Origin: Jonesia quinghaiensis DSM 15701
GTDB lineage: Bacteria; Actinomycetota; Actinomycetes; Actinomycetales; Cellulomonadaceae
NCBI RefSeq assembly: GCF_000423205.1
Contig: NZ_AUHN01000010.1
Coordinates: 1 to 64,000, forward strand
DNA: 64,000 nucleotides
Direction: 5' to 3'
Shown: positions 28,733 through 38,585 of the stretch, one piece after another
Numbering within the stretch: the stretch's first letter is position 1
Layout: each line of letters opens with the position of its first letter
The notes under the pieces: model-generated
Databases searched by the model: none
What the model saw: the letters and a program-made list of their open reading frames with translations, nothing else
Told to the model about the DNA's origin: nothing
Position numbers and translations under genes: made by a program

Positions 28733-28939
28733 TTACATCTCTGATTCTATCTCACCGGGCTGACGGCTCCCAGCTGCGCCGCCCGACCCCTCGCGGCCGG
28801 TGCGGGTCTGCTCGGTGCGAGCGAGCGCCATTCCGATAAAGAGTTGGGCAAGGCGTTGAAGGTCGGGGGTTTCCCGAAGTTCGGCATGTACTTCATAATC
28901 TCGCATTCGGGCAGGGAGGGACGGATTAGGGGCGCTCAT
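28733..28939 (-). CDS. Small hypothetical protein of the element
   Basis: The 68-residue protein has one helix (RLAQLFIGMALARTEQTR) and a Gly-rich, charged tail. Its ATG overlaps the stop of the upstream gene in ATGA, which supports translation. No family is recognised. It is the last gene of a three-gene minus-strand group that ends before the recombinase promoter zone. Confidence 0.6.
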   Translation of the reverse strand: MSAPNPSLPARMRDYEVHAELRETPDLQRLAQLFIGMALARTEQTRTGREGSGGAAGSRQPGEIESEM

Positions 28940-29460
28940 GACACCTCCCCGGTTTCAGGGTCGAGGGTTCGGTAGAACTCATCTTCTTGTGCACGCCGAA
29001 CGTTCACTTCAGACAGTACGAAATCAGTGAACTCGTCATCGCGGTCCTCGATGACGATGTCTTCGATTTGCGGTGCCGGTTCTTCGCCGGGCCAGGTGGT
29101 CTGCCGGGTCGGGCGGTCTCGGTCGAGCCGGGTGCCAGAGGCCGCGACCCAGTCGCGGAGGCGTTGTCGGGCGTCCACGAAATCGCGGTGCCATCCCAGT
29201 GGTGCTGATCCGTTTTGTTCTGGGTCGTAGGCGCAGAGCCAGTGCAGGTGTAGTGCGGACAGCTCCCACACAAGTTCGGGGTGGTGGTGCCAGAACGGTG
29301 GGATCACGCTTGCCGGGAGCCCATATGTTTTGCGGAGCCAGTCAACCCACCGGTTAAGCTCAAGCCACTCGGCTTCCAGTTCATCAGCACTCAGGAGGTT
29401 CCAGTTCACTGGGTGTGGTGGCTCTGAAGGAGCATCAAAACTGTCTTGTGCTTCATCCAT
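28936..29460 (-). CDS. Hypothetical protein, possibly DUF4913-like
   Basis: The 174-residue acidic protein is rich in Trp and His and reads HPELVWELSALHLHWLCAYD followed by PLGWHRDFVDARQRLRDW. That pattern resembles DUF4913-type proteins in actinobacterial integrative elements, which usually sit next to relaxase genes. I assign it only tentatively. It overlaps the gene upstream by eight bases and the one downstream by four, so the three are probably one operon. The C-terminal third is acidic (EDIVIEDRDDEFTDFV). Confidence 0.55.
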   Translation of the reverse strand: MDEAQDSFDAPSEPPHPVNWNLLSADELEAEWLELNRWVDWLRKTYGLPASVIPPFWHHHPELVWELSALHLHWLCAYDPEQNGSAPLGWHRDFVDARQRLRDWVAASGTRLDRDRPTRQTTWPGEEPAPQIEDIVIEDRDDEFTDFVLSEVNVRRAQEDEFYRTLDPETGEVS

Positions 29461-30343
29461 TCACGCGATGAAAGACCCATCCGTCGTACATATTCCAGTG
29501 ATAAATCTCACCGGTGCCGCCATCAAGCCATAGATCTGTAATTGGCTCTGGGCAAGAAAAACTGCCCCAGGTGAAGAATGAAGGTGAGATGGGAAGTAGG
29601 CCACCGGAGTCACCCATAGAAGCCATGAGCAGATAAAGATGTTGCCGGTTCGAGCGGAGCCTGATTTTCTCCGCGATAAGCTTCTCCACCTTTTTGGTGA
29701 TGAGATCAGAAGTAGAGAGATATGTGGAGAGACGGTCGAGATAAGGATCTTCTGAGGAATCCGGGATATTGGCGTTCCAGCTTGACAGACGCACTTGCTC
29801 TGGTGATTGCGCTGCGACACGATATCCCAAAACGTTTTCTGCAAGCTTCACAGGGGCATCAATATCGACACCTGGTGTTTCGCTTGCACTAATCAATTGT
29901 GCGCACAGATGTTCTGATAGCGCGGAGAGATCCCGGTTTGGCGGCAATGTCCACCCATGCTCAAATCCGAGTGCCCAGAAGTCTGAACCGTTGTAACGAA
30001 GGTTGATGGCTTCGACGAGGCGGCGCAACTGCGCGGAATTGCGCTGGAAGTTACCGTCAAGCGTTGAAGTGACCTCGGCAATCCCCGTCAGTTGGCCTGC
30101 GTCATGCAATGTGAGGTCGACAGCTTTTTGACGTCCATTTTTGTCCTCTAAACGAGGTAGATTCCCCGTGAAAATGTGAAGATAAGCAGCTGCCCGAGCC
30201 TCATCAGCATCTGACTGGCCAAACTCGGCCTCGCGTTCACGATGCGCGGCAGGAGAAACGGAGTCCGCAGCCGTGGCGAGTGTTATTCCCTCTCGGCACC
30301 AGTCCTCCATCAAATTACGGGGTCTTGTCGGCATAACTTCCAT
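29453..30343 (-). CDS. Unknown protein with a possible PD-(D/E)XK-like nuclease core
   Basis: I chose the ATG at 30343 (296 residues); the open frame runs to 30472, overlapping the divergent relaxase gene. The segment KAVDLTLHDAGQLTGIAEVTST (about residues 71-92, with Asp, then Glu-Val-Thr) has the spacing of a PD-(D/E)XK active site with Thr in the place of Lys, so catalysis is uncertain. The C-terminal part ends in a Trp-rich segment (GEIYHWNMYDGWVFHRVNG). It is divergent from the relaxase and heads the operon of three small genes. Its position beside mobility and defence genes hints at a DNA-targeting role, which is an inference. Confidence 0.5.
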   Translation of the reverse strand: MEVMPTRPRNLMEDWCREGITLATAADSVSPAAHREREAEFGQSDADEARAAAYLHIFTGNLPRLEDKNGRQKAVDLTLHDAGQLTGIAEVTSTLDGNFQRNSAQLRRLVEAINLRYNGSDFWALGFEHGWTLPPNRDLSALSEHLCAQLISASETPGVDIDAPVKLAENVLGYRVAAQSPEQVRLSSWNANIPDSSEDPYLDRLSTYLSTSDLITKKVEKLIAEKIRLRSNRQHLYLLMASMGDSGGLLPISPSFFTWGSFSCPEPITDLWLDGGTGEIYHWNMYDGWVFHRVNG

Positions 30344-30488
30344 TATGGCCGTCGAAATGTCACGGTTCGAGAGATAGCAATCACGGGTTGTTCCAGCTAC
30401 CGAACAGTCCTCACGTCCCCGGAACTTTGAGGCTCTGCACTTAGCAAGGGTTCTGCACGGCACACCTGTCATGCAGGAGGCAGCGGCG

Positions 30489-33400
30489 ATGACGGTTTCG
30501 ATGCGCGTAATGAGCGCGGGTGACGGTTACAAATACCTCCTGCGTGCTGTCGCTGCTGGCGACGGTGACCGGTCACTCTCGACCCCGTTGACGCGCTACT
30601 ACGCCGAGCAGGGATCGCCACCCGGTAGGTGGGTCGGGCAAGGCCTCGGTGGGATCGGAACCGGTCAGCTCAGCACCGGCGACCAGGTGACCGAAACTCA
30701 GCTCCAGTTGCTTGTCGGGATGGGACGAGACCCCATCACCGGTGACCCCCTCGGCCGCGCGTATCAGTCCTTTGTGTCCGTCTCGGAGCGGATCGACGCT
30801 CGCGTAGCAGAGCTGGATGGGTTATTGTCGCCTGCCGTTCGCGCGGAACAAGTCGCGCAGATCGAAGCTGAGGAAACCAAACGAGGTACGCGTCGTGCCG
30901 TGGCGGGGTTTGATTACACGTTCTCGATACCAAAGTCCGCCTCGGTGTTGTGGGCAGTTGCGGATGCAGGGACGCAAGCGCTGATCGCGCAGGCGCACCA
31001 TGCGGCGATTGCGGGGATGGTTGCATTCATCGAGCGCGAGGTTGCAGCCACGCGAGTCGGTGCAACCGGCACCGATGGTGCCGCAGCGCAAGTGGATGTC
31101 ACCGGGGTGATCGCTACGGCATTCGATCATTACGATTCCCGTGCTGGTGACCCGCACTTGCACACGCACGTCGTGATCTCCAACAAAGTCCAGACGGCGC
31201 AAGACGGCAAGTGGCGCTCCCTTGATGGCAGGCCGATGCATGCCGCCGTTGTTGCGCTGTCCGAGCTGCATGAGGCGGTGTTTGCTGATCACATGACCCG
31301 CACGTTTGGAGTCGAATGGGAAACCCGGGATATGGGTCGTGATCGTAACACGGCATGGGCGATCAGCGCCGTACCTGAGGCGTTGGTATCGGAGTTCTCG
31401 ACTCGTTCTCGGCATATTGAAGTCGAGAAGAACCGCCTCATCGCTGACTACATTGAGAAGCACGGTAAGCAGCCCACGACGGTGACGATTCTCAAGCTCC
31501 GTGCGCAGGCAACCCTTGCAACTCGGCCCGAGAAACAGGTGCGATCCCTGGCGAAACTCCCCTCAGATTGGCGTACCCGCGCAACGCGCTTACTCGGTCA
31601 AGATGCAACCCGGTGGGCACAAGACGTTGCAGTGAACCCTCCCGCGATGTTGTTGCGTGCTGATGATGTGCCCCTCGATGTGATTGCTGAGATCGGGCAA
31701 GCGGTCGTGGAGGTGGTGGGTGAGAAACGGTCGACTTGGCGGCGTTGGAACCTGCATGCCGAAGCGTCCCGGCAACTCATGGGATGGCGCTTCGCTTCCA
31801 TGGTGGATCGTGAAGCGGTCACCGGGCTTGTGGTTGACGCGGCCGAGAATGCGTCCCTCAGACTGACGCCGCCCGAATTGGCATCAAGTCCGGTGATGTT
31901 CCAACGAGATGATGGCATGAGCCGGTTCCGCCCGAAGCACTCCACCGTGTATTCCTCCAAAACCCTGCTTCAAGCAGAAGACCGCCTCCTGCAACGGTCC
32001 CGCGCCACAGCGTCACCGACGGTGACGCTTACGACAGTCGAGCAGATCACCCGTCTTCCTGATGGGGACGGCCGGTTGCTGAGCGATGACCAAGCGACCG
32101 CACTTGCGTCGATCGCTGTGTCCGGGCGGACTATCGACGTGCTTGTGGGGGCAGCCGGTGCCGGGAAGACTACCGCGATGAACGCGCTCCGTCGTGCATG
32201 GGAGGCCGAACACGGACCCGGTTCGGTTATTGGCCTCGCGCCGTCAGCTGTCGCCGCAGAAGTTCTCGCTGAAGATCTCGGTATCGCTACAGAGAACACT
32301 GCGAAGTGGTGGCACAATCACCTCACCCGCGGCACCACGTTCACGGACGGTCAGTTGGTCATTATTGACGAAGCGAGTCTTGCCGGTACTCACTCACTGG
32401 ATCGCATCACAGGACTTGCCGAAACGGCGGGCGCGAAGGTGCTGCTCGTTGGCGACTATGCGCAATTGCAATCCGTAGACGCAGGCGGAGCGTTCGCACT
32501 GCTGGCCGGTGACCGGGACGACGCACCCGAACTGATCGATATTCACCGGTTCAGCAATGAGTGGGAAAAGACCGCATCCCTTGAACTTCGACACGGTCGC
32601 ACCGACATCATCGACACCTATCTCCATCACGACCGCATCCACGACGGCGACGAAGACACCATGACAGACGCCGCCTATGCAGCCTGGCGTGAAGACACCA
32701 CGGCGGGACTCGTGTCGGTGTTGATCGCGGAGACCAATGAGACCGTCACCGCGCTCAACAATCGTGCCCGCGCCGATCTGATTCTTGACGGTACGCTGCA
32801 CCCGAGTCGTGAGGTGGAACTCAACGGCGGGTTGCTGGCCGGTGTTGGGGAGACGATCATTACTCGACGCAACGACCGGCGCCTGCGCACGAAGGACACA
32901 TGGGTGCGCAACGGTGCACGTTGGCAAATCACCCAGGTCCGTGACGACGGTTCGCTCACTGTACGAGCTGTCGGGCGTCGTTTTGGTGGCGCGATCGTGC
33001 TGCCTGCCGCGTACGTGTCTGAGCATGTTGATCTTGGGTATGCCGTCACGGCGCATCGGGCGCAAGGAATCACGACCGACACCGCGCATGCGGTTGTGAC
33101 CGCGACGACGACGCGGGAGAACTTTTATGTCGCGATGACCCGCGGTCGCAACGCTAACCATGCTTATGTTGCCGTGGACCGACCTGATGATGCGCACGGT
33201 GAGTCCCACCCAGGCGATAACGCCGATGCCACTGCCAGGTCTGTGCTCTACGGAGTCATGCAACATGTCGGTGCTGAACTCTCCGCCCGCGAAACTATCA
33301 CGGCGGAGCAGGAACTGTGGGGCTCGATCGCGCAACTCGCGGCGGAGTACGAGACGATCGCGCAAGCCGCCCAACTCGACCGATGGGCGGCGCTTCTACA

Positions 33401-34034
33401 TGCGAGTGGCCTCACACCTGAACAGACCGAAGATGTGCTTGCCTCTGATGCGTATGGTGCGCTGTCGGCGGAGTTGCGACGAGCGGAGGCCAACCATCAC
33501 GATGTTGACCGGCTCCTGCCACGTCTCGTGCAGGCACGCAGCGTCGAGGATGCCGATGACATCGCCTCGGTACTGCATGCCCGACTCGCCAAAGCCAGCG
33601 CCCGCCCAGCCGGGTCAGGACGCGCCCGCAAACAACCACGCCTGATCGCAGGGCTCATCCCACACGCAGACGGAACTCTGAGCCCAGAAATGCGGCAGGC
33701 ACTCAATGAGCGACGCGAGCTGATCGAGCAACGCGCGGATGCACTCGTTGACCAAGCCCTCGATGAAGCAGCCGATTGGGTGCAGCCGCTCCTCCCACAA
33801 CGTCAGAGCAAGGACATGATGACTGGTTGGCGTCGCCGTGCGCGCGTGATCGCCGCCTACCGCGACCGGTACCAAATCACCAGCCCTGACCCGCTTGGAC
33901 CGGTACCCGAGCGCACCGCACAGAAGATCGACTATGCCCGCGCACACACAGCAGCCAATCAGCTTTGGTTTCCGCCTGTACGAAGCCAGTTCCATGCACC
34001 GCACCGTAGAATGAGTCGTTCTCGCGAGCTTTAA
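30489..34034 (+). CDS. MobF-family relaxase with helicase domain (TraA/TrwC-like)
   Basis: The 1181-residue protein starts at ATG 30489, with AGGAGG at 30475-30480. An N-terminal TrwC relaxase domain (about residues 1-300) carries a tyrosine pair (TRYYAEQG) and the metal histidines in DPHLHTHV (His223, His225, His227). The helicase domain has Walker A GAAGAGKT (554-561), IIDEASLAGTHSL, and TAHRAQGITTDTAH followed by YVAMTRGRNANHAYV. It would nick the origin of transfer and unwind DNA during mobilization. An oriT is expected just upstream but I could not identify it securely. Coupling and secretion genes are absent nearby. Confidence 0.93.
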   Translation: MTVSMRVMSAGDGYKYLLRAVAAGDGDRSLSTPLTRYYAEQGSPPGRWVGQGLGGIGTGQLSTGDQVTETQLQLLVGMGRDPITGDPLGRAYQSFVSVSERIDARVAELDGLLSPAVRAEQVAQIEAEETKRGTRRAVAGFDYTFSIPKSASVLWAVADAGTQALIAQAHHAAIAGMVAFIEREVAATRVGATGTDGAAAQVDVTGVIATAFDHYDSRAGDPHLHTHVVISNKVQTAQDGKWRSLDGRPMHAAVVALSELHEAVFADHMTRTFGVEWETRDMGRDRNTAWAISAVPEALVSEFSTRSRHIEVEKNRLIADYIEKHGKQPTTVTILKLRAQATLATRPEKQVRSLAKLPSDWRTRATRLLGQDATRWAQDVAVNPPAMLLRADDVPLDVIAEIGQAVVEVVGEKRSTWRRWNLHAEASRQLMGWRFASMVDREAVTGLVVDAAENASLRLTPPELASSPVMFQRDDGMSRFRPKHSTVYSSKTLLQAEDRLLQRSRATASPTVTLTTVEQITRLPDGDGRLLSDDQATALASIAVSGRTIDVLVGAAGAGKTTAMNALRRAWEAEHGPGSVIGLAPSAVAAEVLAEDLGIATENTAKWWHNHLTRGTTFTDGQLVIIDEASLAGTHSLDRITGLAETAGAKVLLVGDYAQLQSVDAGGAFALLAGDRDDAPELIDIHRFSNEWEKTASLELRHGRTDIIDTYLHHDRIHDGDEDTMTDAAYAAWREDTTAGLVSVLIAETNETVTALNNRARADLILDGTLHPSREVELNGGLLAGVGETIITRRNDRRLRTKDTWVRNGARWQITQVRDDGSLTVRAVGRRFGGAIVLPAAYVSEHVDLGYAVTAHRAQGITTDTAHAVVTATTTRENFYVAMTRGRNANHAYVAVDRPDDAHGESHPGDNADATARSVLYGVMQHVGAELSARETITAEQELWGSIAQLAAEYETIAQAAQLDRWAALLHASGLTPEQTEDVLASDAYGALSAELRRAEANHHDVDRLLPRLVQARSVEDADDIASVLHARLAKASARPAGSGRARKQPRLIAGLIPHADGTLSPEMRQALNERRELIEQRADALVDQALDEAADWVQPLLPQRQSKDMMTGWRRRARVIAAYRDRYQITSPDPLGPVPERTAQKIDYARAHTAANQLWFPPVRSQFHAPHRRMSRSREL

Positions 34035-34370
34035 CCTGCCATTGTTCGGTCCGATACCGTGTTGCTAACAGGTAAAGGTGCAGTCGTACGTGATACTTGT
34101 CGGTGATATGTTTCTCATAATGCCATAGGCGACTCGCGCAGCCGAGCCATCGCCGGAGAGCGAGGCAGGCGTGCCACCAGCAACTTCTCAGATCAGACCT
34201 TCCAGTGATTCGCTGAGTTGCTGGATCTCTTTAGGGTTCATCTTGAGCGTTCACCAATATCGTGCGTTTGTACAGCTGTTTCTAAACAAAGACGATCTCG
34301 GGCGAAGAATCGGTCAGAACCTGCGACAAGAAGGTCGTTCTGAGCTAAACCCAGCGGAGATGACCTAAAC
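34035..34370. other. Intergenic stretch before the Gabija genes
   Basis: This 336-base gap between the relaxase and the OLD nuclease gene holds no convincing gene, terminator or repeat. It should include the promoter of the Gabija operon. Composition shifts toward AT just after it. Confidence 0.4.
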
Positions 34371-36551
34371 GTGCACATTTCACGCATAACCCTCGTCAAC
34401 TACCGGAATTTTTCTAGCGCCGATGTGCGTCTTACCCAAGGCGTTAACACTATTGTTGGCGAAAATGGATCTGGAAAGACAAACCTCTTCCGTGCAGTGA
34501 GACTACTACTCGATGAAAATCTGGTGGGCCGCAATCATGCACTCAATGAGATCGATTTTCACCGCGGTCTGGGTGATTGGCGCGGCCACTGGATTGCAGT
34601 AAATATCGAGTTCTCGGACATCAGTAAAGACGAGAGCATGCAAGCTCTCTTCATGCATCGTACCGCCGACGATGATAGCCCTGTAGAGCGGGCAACTTAC
34701 GGATTTCTGTTTCGCCCCACTCGTGAGATACGTGACCAATTGGCCCAGCTTGCTGATGGCGACATGGCTGGGCTTCAAGCAATCCGACAAACAATTTCTC
34801 TCGATGATTATGAAACGGTCATCATGGGTAGAGGGACCGCTGACCTCACGGATCTCGATACCTATCGACGAATCGTTGGTGATTTCGACTCCGTGATTTT
34901 TTCCAGAGATGAGAATGGTCACGCTCCAGACTTCCCTGAACTCGGAGTATCAGTTCCACGCTATTTCTCTCTGGCGAAGGAGTTTTCCTTCTCCTACATC
35001 GCAGCTCTGCGTGATGTCGTAAGAGACTTTCAGATCAACCGGAATAATCCACTTCGTGTGTTGTTAAATGCGAAAAGTGAGGAGATTCCGCCTGGAGATT
35101 TCGATAGCATCGTGGCCCAAGTTGAAGTACTCAATTCAGCGATAGAGAGCCGGAATGACGTGACCGAGATCCGTGATGAGATTCGCTCGACGTTCAAGCA
35201 AACGGTTGGTGAAACTTACTCACCAACTTCCCTCAGTATTAAGTCTGAACTACCGCTTGAGGCAACGCGACTGTTCCAATCGCTCAAATTGTATGTGGGA
35301 GAGCATGGTGAAACATATGAGGGTGGTCTGAACGAATTAAGCTTAGGAGGCGCTAATTTAGTCTTTCTGACTTTAAAATTGCTTGAATTTCAATATAGAA
35401 GTGCTAGAAAAGCGATTGCAAATTTCCTAATTATTGAGGAACCTGAAGCGCACATTCACACCCACGTACAGAAGACGCTGTTTGAGCGAGTGGAGTACAG
35501 GAACACGCAGATCATCTACTCCACGCACTCTACTCACATATCGGAAGTTAGCCAGATAGAACGGGTCAATGTCCTAGCCAAAAGTGGAACAGGGTGGCAG
35601 GCATATCAGCCTTCTCACGATCTTGATCCTCAGGAGATAAAAGGTGCTCAACGCTTCCTTGACGCGATCCGATGCAATCTGCTTTTTGCAAGAAGCGTAA
35701 TGCTGGTCGAAGGCGACGCAGAAGAAATACTTGTCCCCAGCCTCATCAAGCAGGTTTATGGAGTCAGCATTGATGAACTCGGATTAAGTCTAATTAACGT
35801 CCGCAGCACTGGCTTTAAGACCCTGGCTAACCTTTTTGACGAGAAACGAATTCAAAAATATTGTGCAATTGTTACCGATCTGGACGCCGTCTTCTTTGAT
35901 ACAACAGCAGACGATTCAGACAACGATGTTACTGCTGCGCGGAAGAAGAGGGCGCTAGGTTCATCCTTAACCGGTGCGCAACGCAAAAGAGATCTTGATG
36001 AATATGCAGCGCACAACCCATTTGTCCAACCTTATTATGCACGCCACACATTTGAAGTCGACTTCGCACTCGCTTCCGAGCAAAATAGGAACCTTCTCCT
36101 TAGCACTGTAGACGAAATATACGTACAAGAAGCTAGCCGGAAGAAGCTCAGAACAGCGTTACTCTCTAAAGAGCCGAGCAAGTTTGGACTTGCTTCACTC
36201 AAAATGGCTGAAAAGCTGGGCAAGGGCTGGTTCGCGCTCATGTTCGTTGGTTTTTTGACTCCTGCTGCCACTGTGCCGAATTACATCCTAGAGGCACTTG
36301 GATTCTCTGTTCGTTCTCTCCCCACAGAGACTTGGGCTCGTATTCTGCAATATCGCCTTGATTATTGGATGTCGTTGGATGCTCTGACGTCAGAGGCAAC
36401 TGACGCGATCACATCAACGATTGTACGATTCCAAATTGAAGAAATTGATCTCAGTGAAGCGAATAACCTCATCCAGGGTGTCCACGAAGATCTGCAACTT
36501 GACTCTATTGTGAAAGCTTTTGCGCTGTGGCAGAGTTCGACAAATCACTAA
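34371..36551 (+). CDS. gajA: OLD-family nuclease, Gabija GajA-like
   Basis: The 726-residue protein has an SMC/ABC-type ATPase domain with Walker A GENGSGKT (about residues 31-38) and LIIEEPEAHIHTHVQK as Walker B and its partner. The Toprim domain has VEGDAEEILVPSL (about 445-457) with the catalytic Glu, and a VTDLDAVFF acidic motif. It is longer than the Bacillus GajA of about 580 residues, with additional C-terminal sequence. The next gene is a UvrD-like helicase overlapping by 25 bases, as in Gabija systems, where GajA and GajB together degrade or nick phage DNA when nucleotide pools fall. Gene composition is more AT-rich than the host's. Confidence 0.85.
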   Translation: MHISRITLVNYRNFSSADVRLTQGVNTIVGENGSGKTNLFRAVRLLLDENLVGRNHALNEIDFHRGLGDWRGHWIAVNIEFSDISKDESMQALFMHRTADDDSPVERATYGFLFRPTREIRDQLAQLADGDMAGLQAIRQTISLDDYETVIMGRGTADLTDLDTYRRIVGDFDSVIFSRDENGHAPDFPELGVSVPRYFSLAKEFSFSYIAALRDVVRDFQINRNNPLRVLLNAKSEEIPPGDFDSIVAQVEVLNSAIESRNDVTEIRDEIRSTFKQTVGETYSPTSLSIKSELPLEATRLFQSLKLYVGEHGETYEGGLNELSLGGANLVFLTLKLLEFQYRSARKAIANFLIIEEPEAHIHTHVQKTLFERVEYRNTQIIYSTHSTHISEVSQIERVNVLAKSGTGWQAYQPSHDLDPQEIKGAQRFLDAIRCNLLFARSVMLVEGDAEEILVPSLIKQVYGVSIDELGLSLINVRSTGFKTLANLFDEKRIQKYCAIVTDLDAVFFDTTADDSDNDVTAARKKRALGSSLTGAQRKRDLDEYAAHNPFVQPYYARHTFEVDFALASEQNRNLLLSTVDEIYVQEASRKKLRTALLSKEPSKFGLASLKMAEKLGKGWFALMFVGFLTPAATVPNYILEALGFSVRSLPTETWARILQYRLDYWMSLDALTSEATDAITSTIVRFQIEEIDLSEANNLIQGVHEDLQLDSIVKAFALWQSSTNH

Positions 36552-38320
36552 ATGAAGAACAGCTCGACGCAGTCAACGCAAATGGGAGCGTCCTTTTAGT
36601 CGCCTGTCCTGGGAGCGGCAAGACTAGGACTCTCATAGAGAAGATTGCACGAGAACTTTCGCGCGTAAAGAGTCACCGGGAGTATGTTGTTGCGCTGACA
36701 TACACTCACGTCGCGGCGGATGAGATCCGCGAAAGAATTGGAGCGAGGGGAATTAGTGTTGATCAGCTTTGGGTCGGCACAATCCACAGTTTTTGTCTTG
36801 AGTGGATCATCCGCCCCTACTCCATCTATCATGAGTCGCTCCGTAACGGCTTCCGCGTTCTTGACACCTTCGACCAAGAAGAGTTGTTGGACAACATAGC
36901 GAAGCAACATGGTCTTAGGAATCGTTATGACTGCGACCATTTCGCTACATCAACTGGATATGCCCTTGACAGCAAGATCGATACAAGACTACGCCCCCGG
37001 GTGCGGGCAGTAATTGACCAGTATCATGATGAACTCTCCGCGATGCGAGCCATCGACTTTGAAATGATGCTCAAGTACTCGTTTGACTTAATAAGAGACC
37101 ATGCCCCTGTTGCTCGTCGGTTGAGTCAGATGTTTCGAATAATCGCGGTCGACGAGTACCAAGACACACGAGAAATCCAGTATCAGATACTCAGCCTTAT
37201 TTTTAAGGCACCAGGTTCGAACACCCGCCTTTTCATGGTCGGAGACCCCAATCAAGCTATCTTCACTTCACTGGGCGGTCTTGCTATGCCACACCAAGAG
37301 TTGATGGCCCTGACGAATTTGGACATTCACCAAATGTCCTTACGTCAGAATTATCGGTCGTCCCGACAAATCGTGGAATATTTCACTCTCTTCGGAGTAG
37401 AAAAGGCTGAAATTGTGGCCTCCGGAAACGCTCACGACTGGCAAGGCTGCTTGACCTATGATCGAAACCTTCACCGGGACAACCTAATCGAACACATAGC
37501 GAGTCTTGTACGGCATAGCATCGAGAAACTTGGAATTCCCGCTTCCCAGATATGCATAGTTGCCCCGTGGTGGATTCATCTCTCATCCGTGACGAGGGCA
37601 CTTGTAGAGAGAATGCCTGATTTAGAATTCAATGGTCCTGGACTAACTCCTTTCGGGGAGAATCGGGACAACTTTTGGTACAAAGTTTCACGGATAGCGC
37701 TTACAGAAGCTTCACCAAGTCACTTTTTCACAAGGCTTCGCTGGGCAAAGGAAATAGTCGATGCCCTAGTTCATTATCATTTCGTAACTAGTTCCCTTGA
37801 GCCTAGAGATTTTTTGCGATTAACGAACAGTATTTCTGTCGAAGAAACCACGGGTATGGCGTTCTTGCGAGCGTTCTTTAATAAGGTTCTTAATGAGTTG
37901 AAGATTGAACTTCGTGACGATGATGAGCTAAAGCAACAAATGGATAGCTTTTTCGAGAGGATGAATAGCCGGATAACACGGATACGTTCCTCAGAGGGAG
38001 TAGACGTAGATGACCTGCATACTTTTCAGCGAGTTTTCAGGCCGCGTGCGGGTGTTGTCGTCTCCACCGTTCACGGTATAAAAGGTGCAGAGTTTGATAC
38101 GGTAATAGCTTTCGCCCTTTACGAAGGTGCAATCCCTCACTTTAGTGAACTCGGAAATATTGCAGCAGCGAAGCGTTCACTGTTTGTCATTGGGTCAAGG
38201 GCGAGGAGAAATCTCCATCTGATATCCGAGCGTGGGCGCACAAATTATCGTGGAGTTGAGCATCTGCCAACGCAAATACTCGCCAAAACCCAATATCGAT
38301 ACACCGATTCTGTGATTTAA
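36527..38320 (+). CDS. gajB: UvrD-like helicase, Gabija GajB-like
   Basis: The 597-residue protein starts at GTG 36527, inside the gajA end. It has all superfamily 1A motifs: ACPGSGKTRTLI, TYTHVAADEIRERI, AVDEYQDTREIQYQIL, VGDPNQAIF, RQNYRSSRQIVEYF, VVSTVHGIKGAEFDTVI. The length is about 100 residues over Bacillus GajB. Known Gabija GajB hydrolyses nucleotides when it senses DNA ends and activates GajA. I infer that function from context. The stop lies about 265 bases before the next gene; the pair forms its own operon. Confidence 0.85.
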   Translation: MAEFDKSLNEEQLDAVNANGSVLLVACPGSGKTRTLIEKIARELSRVKSHREYVVALTYTHVAADEIRERIGARGISVDQLWVGTIHSFCLEWIIRPYSIYHESLRNGFRVLDTFDQEELLDNIAKQHGLRNRYDCDHFATSTGYALDSKIDTRLRPRVRAVIDQYHDELSAMRAIDFEMMLKYSFDLIRDHAPVARRLSQMFRIIAVDEYQDTREIQYQILSLIFKAPGSNTRLFMVGDPNQAIFTSLGGLAMPHQELMALTNLDIHQMSLRQNYRSSRQIVEYFTLFGVEKAEIVASGNAHDWQGCLTYDRNLHRDNLIEHIASLVRHSIEKLGIPASQICIVAPWWIHLSSVTRALVERMPDLEFNGPGLTPFGENRDNFWYKVSRIALTEASPSHFFTRLRWAKEIVDALVHYHFVTSSLEPRDFLRLTNSISVEETTGMAFLRAFFNKVLNELKIELRDDDELKQQMDSFFERMNSRITRIRSSEGVDVDDLHTFQRVFRPRAGVVVSTVHGIKGAEFDTVIAFALYEGAIPHFSELGNIAAAKRSLFVIGSRARRNLHLISERGRTNYRGVEHLPTQILAKTQYRYTDSVI

Positions 38321-38585
38321 GGGCCGACAAGACAATCTAAGCATTTTGGCTTAGACGTGGTTGCGGATTACCCGCAGTCAAATGGTCAGTGGTTATTTCG
38401 TTGTTACGTCTGCCCTGATCTACGGAATGTGTCCAACATAGGTCGTCGAGAATGGCCGAGGCTTCCTCCAGTCACTACCATGTCGTATCCTTGAGGGTGA
38501 GGCGGATACTCCTGCCAACGCGCCACTTGTGGCAGACCCTCCAGGTCATTCTTCAACGCATCGCCTCGTCGGAGTTGTTTGTGCG

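Noticed and set aside
30440-30488. Direct repeat TCTGCAC as a possible oriT upstream of the relaxase
   Set aside because: Two short repeats alone are too little; no inverted repeat or nick-site consensus could be recognised.
32394-33374. A 326-codon antisense frame inside the relaxase gene
   Set aside because: It is the shadow of a strongly supported MobF helicase domain and has no recognisable domain.
34171-34368. A 65-codon frame before gajA
   Set aside because: No ribosome site and no domain; composition looks non-coding.
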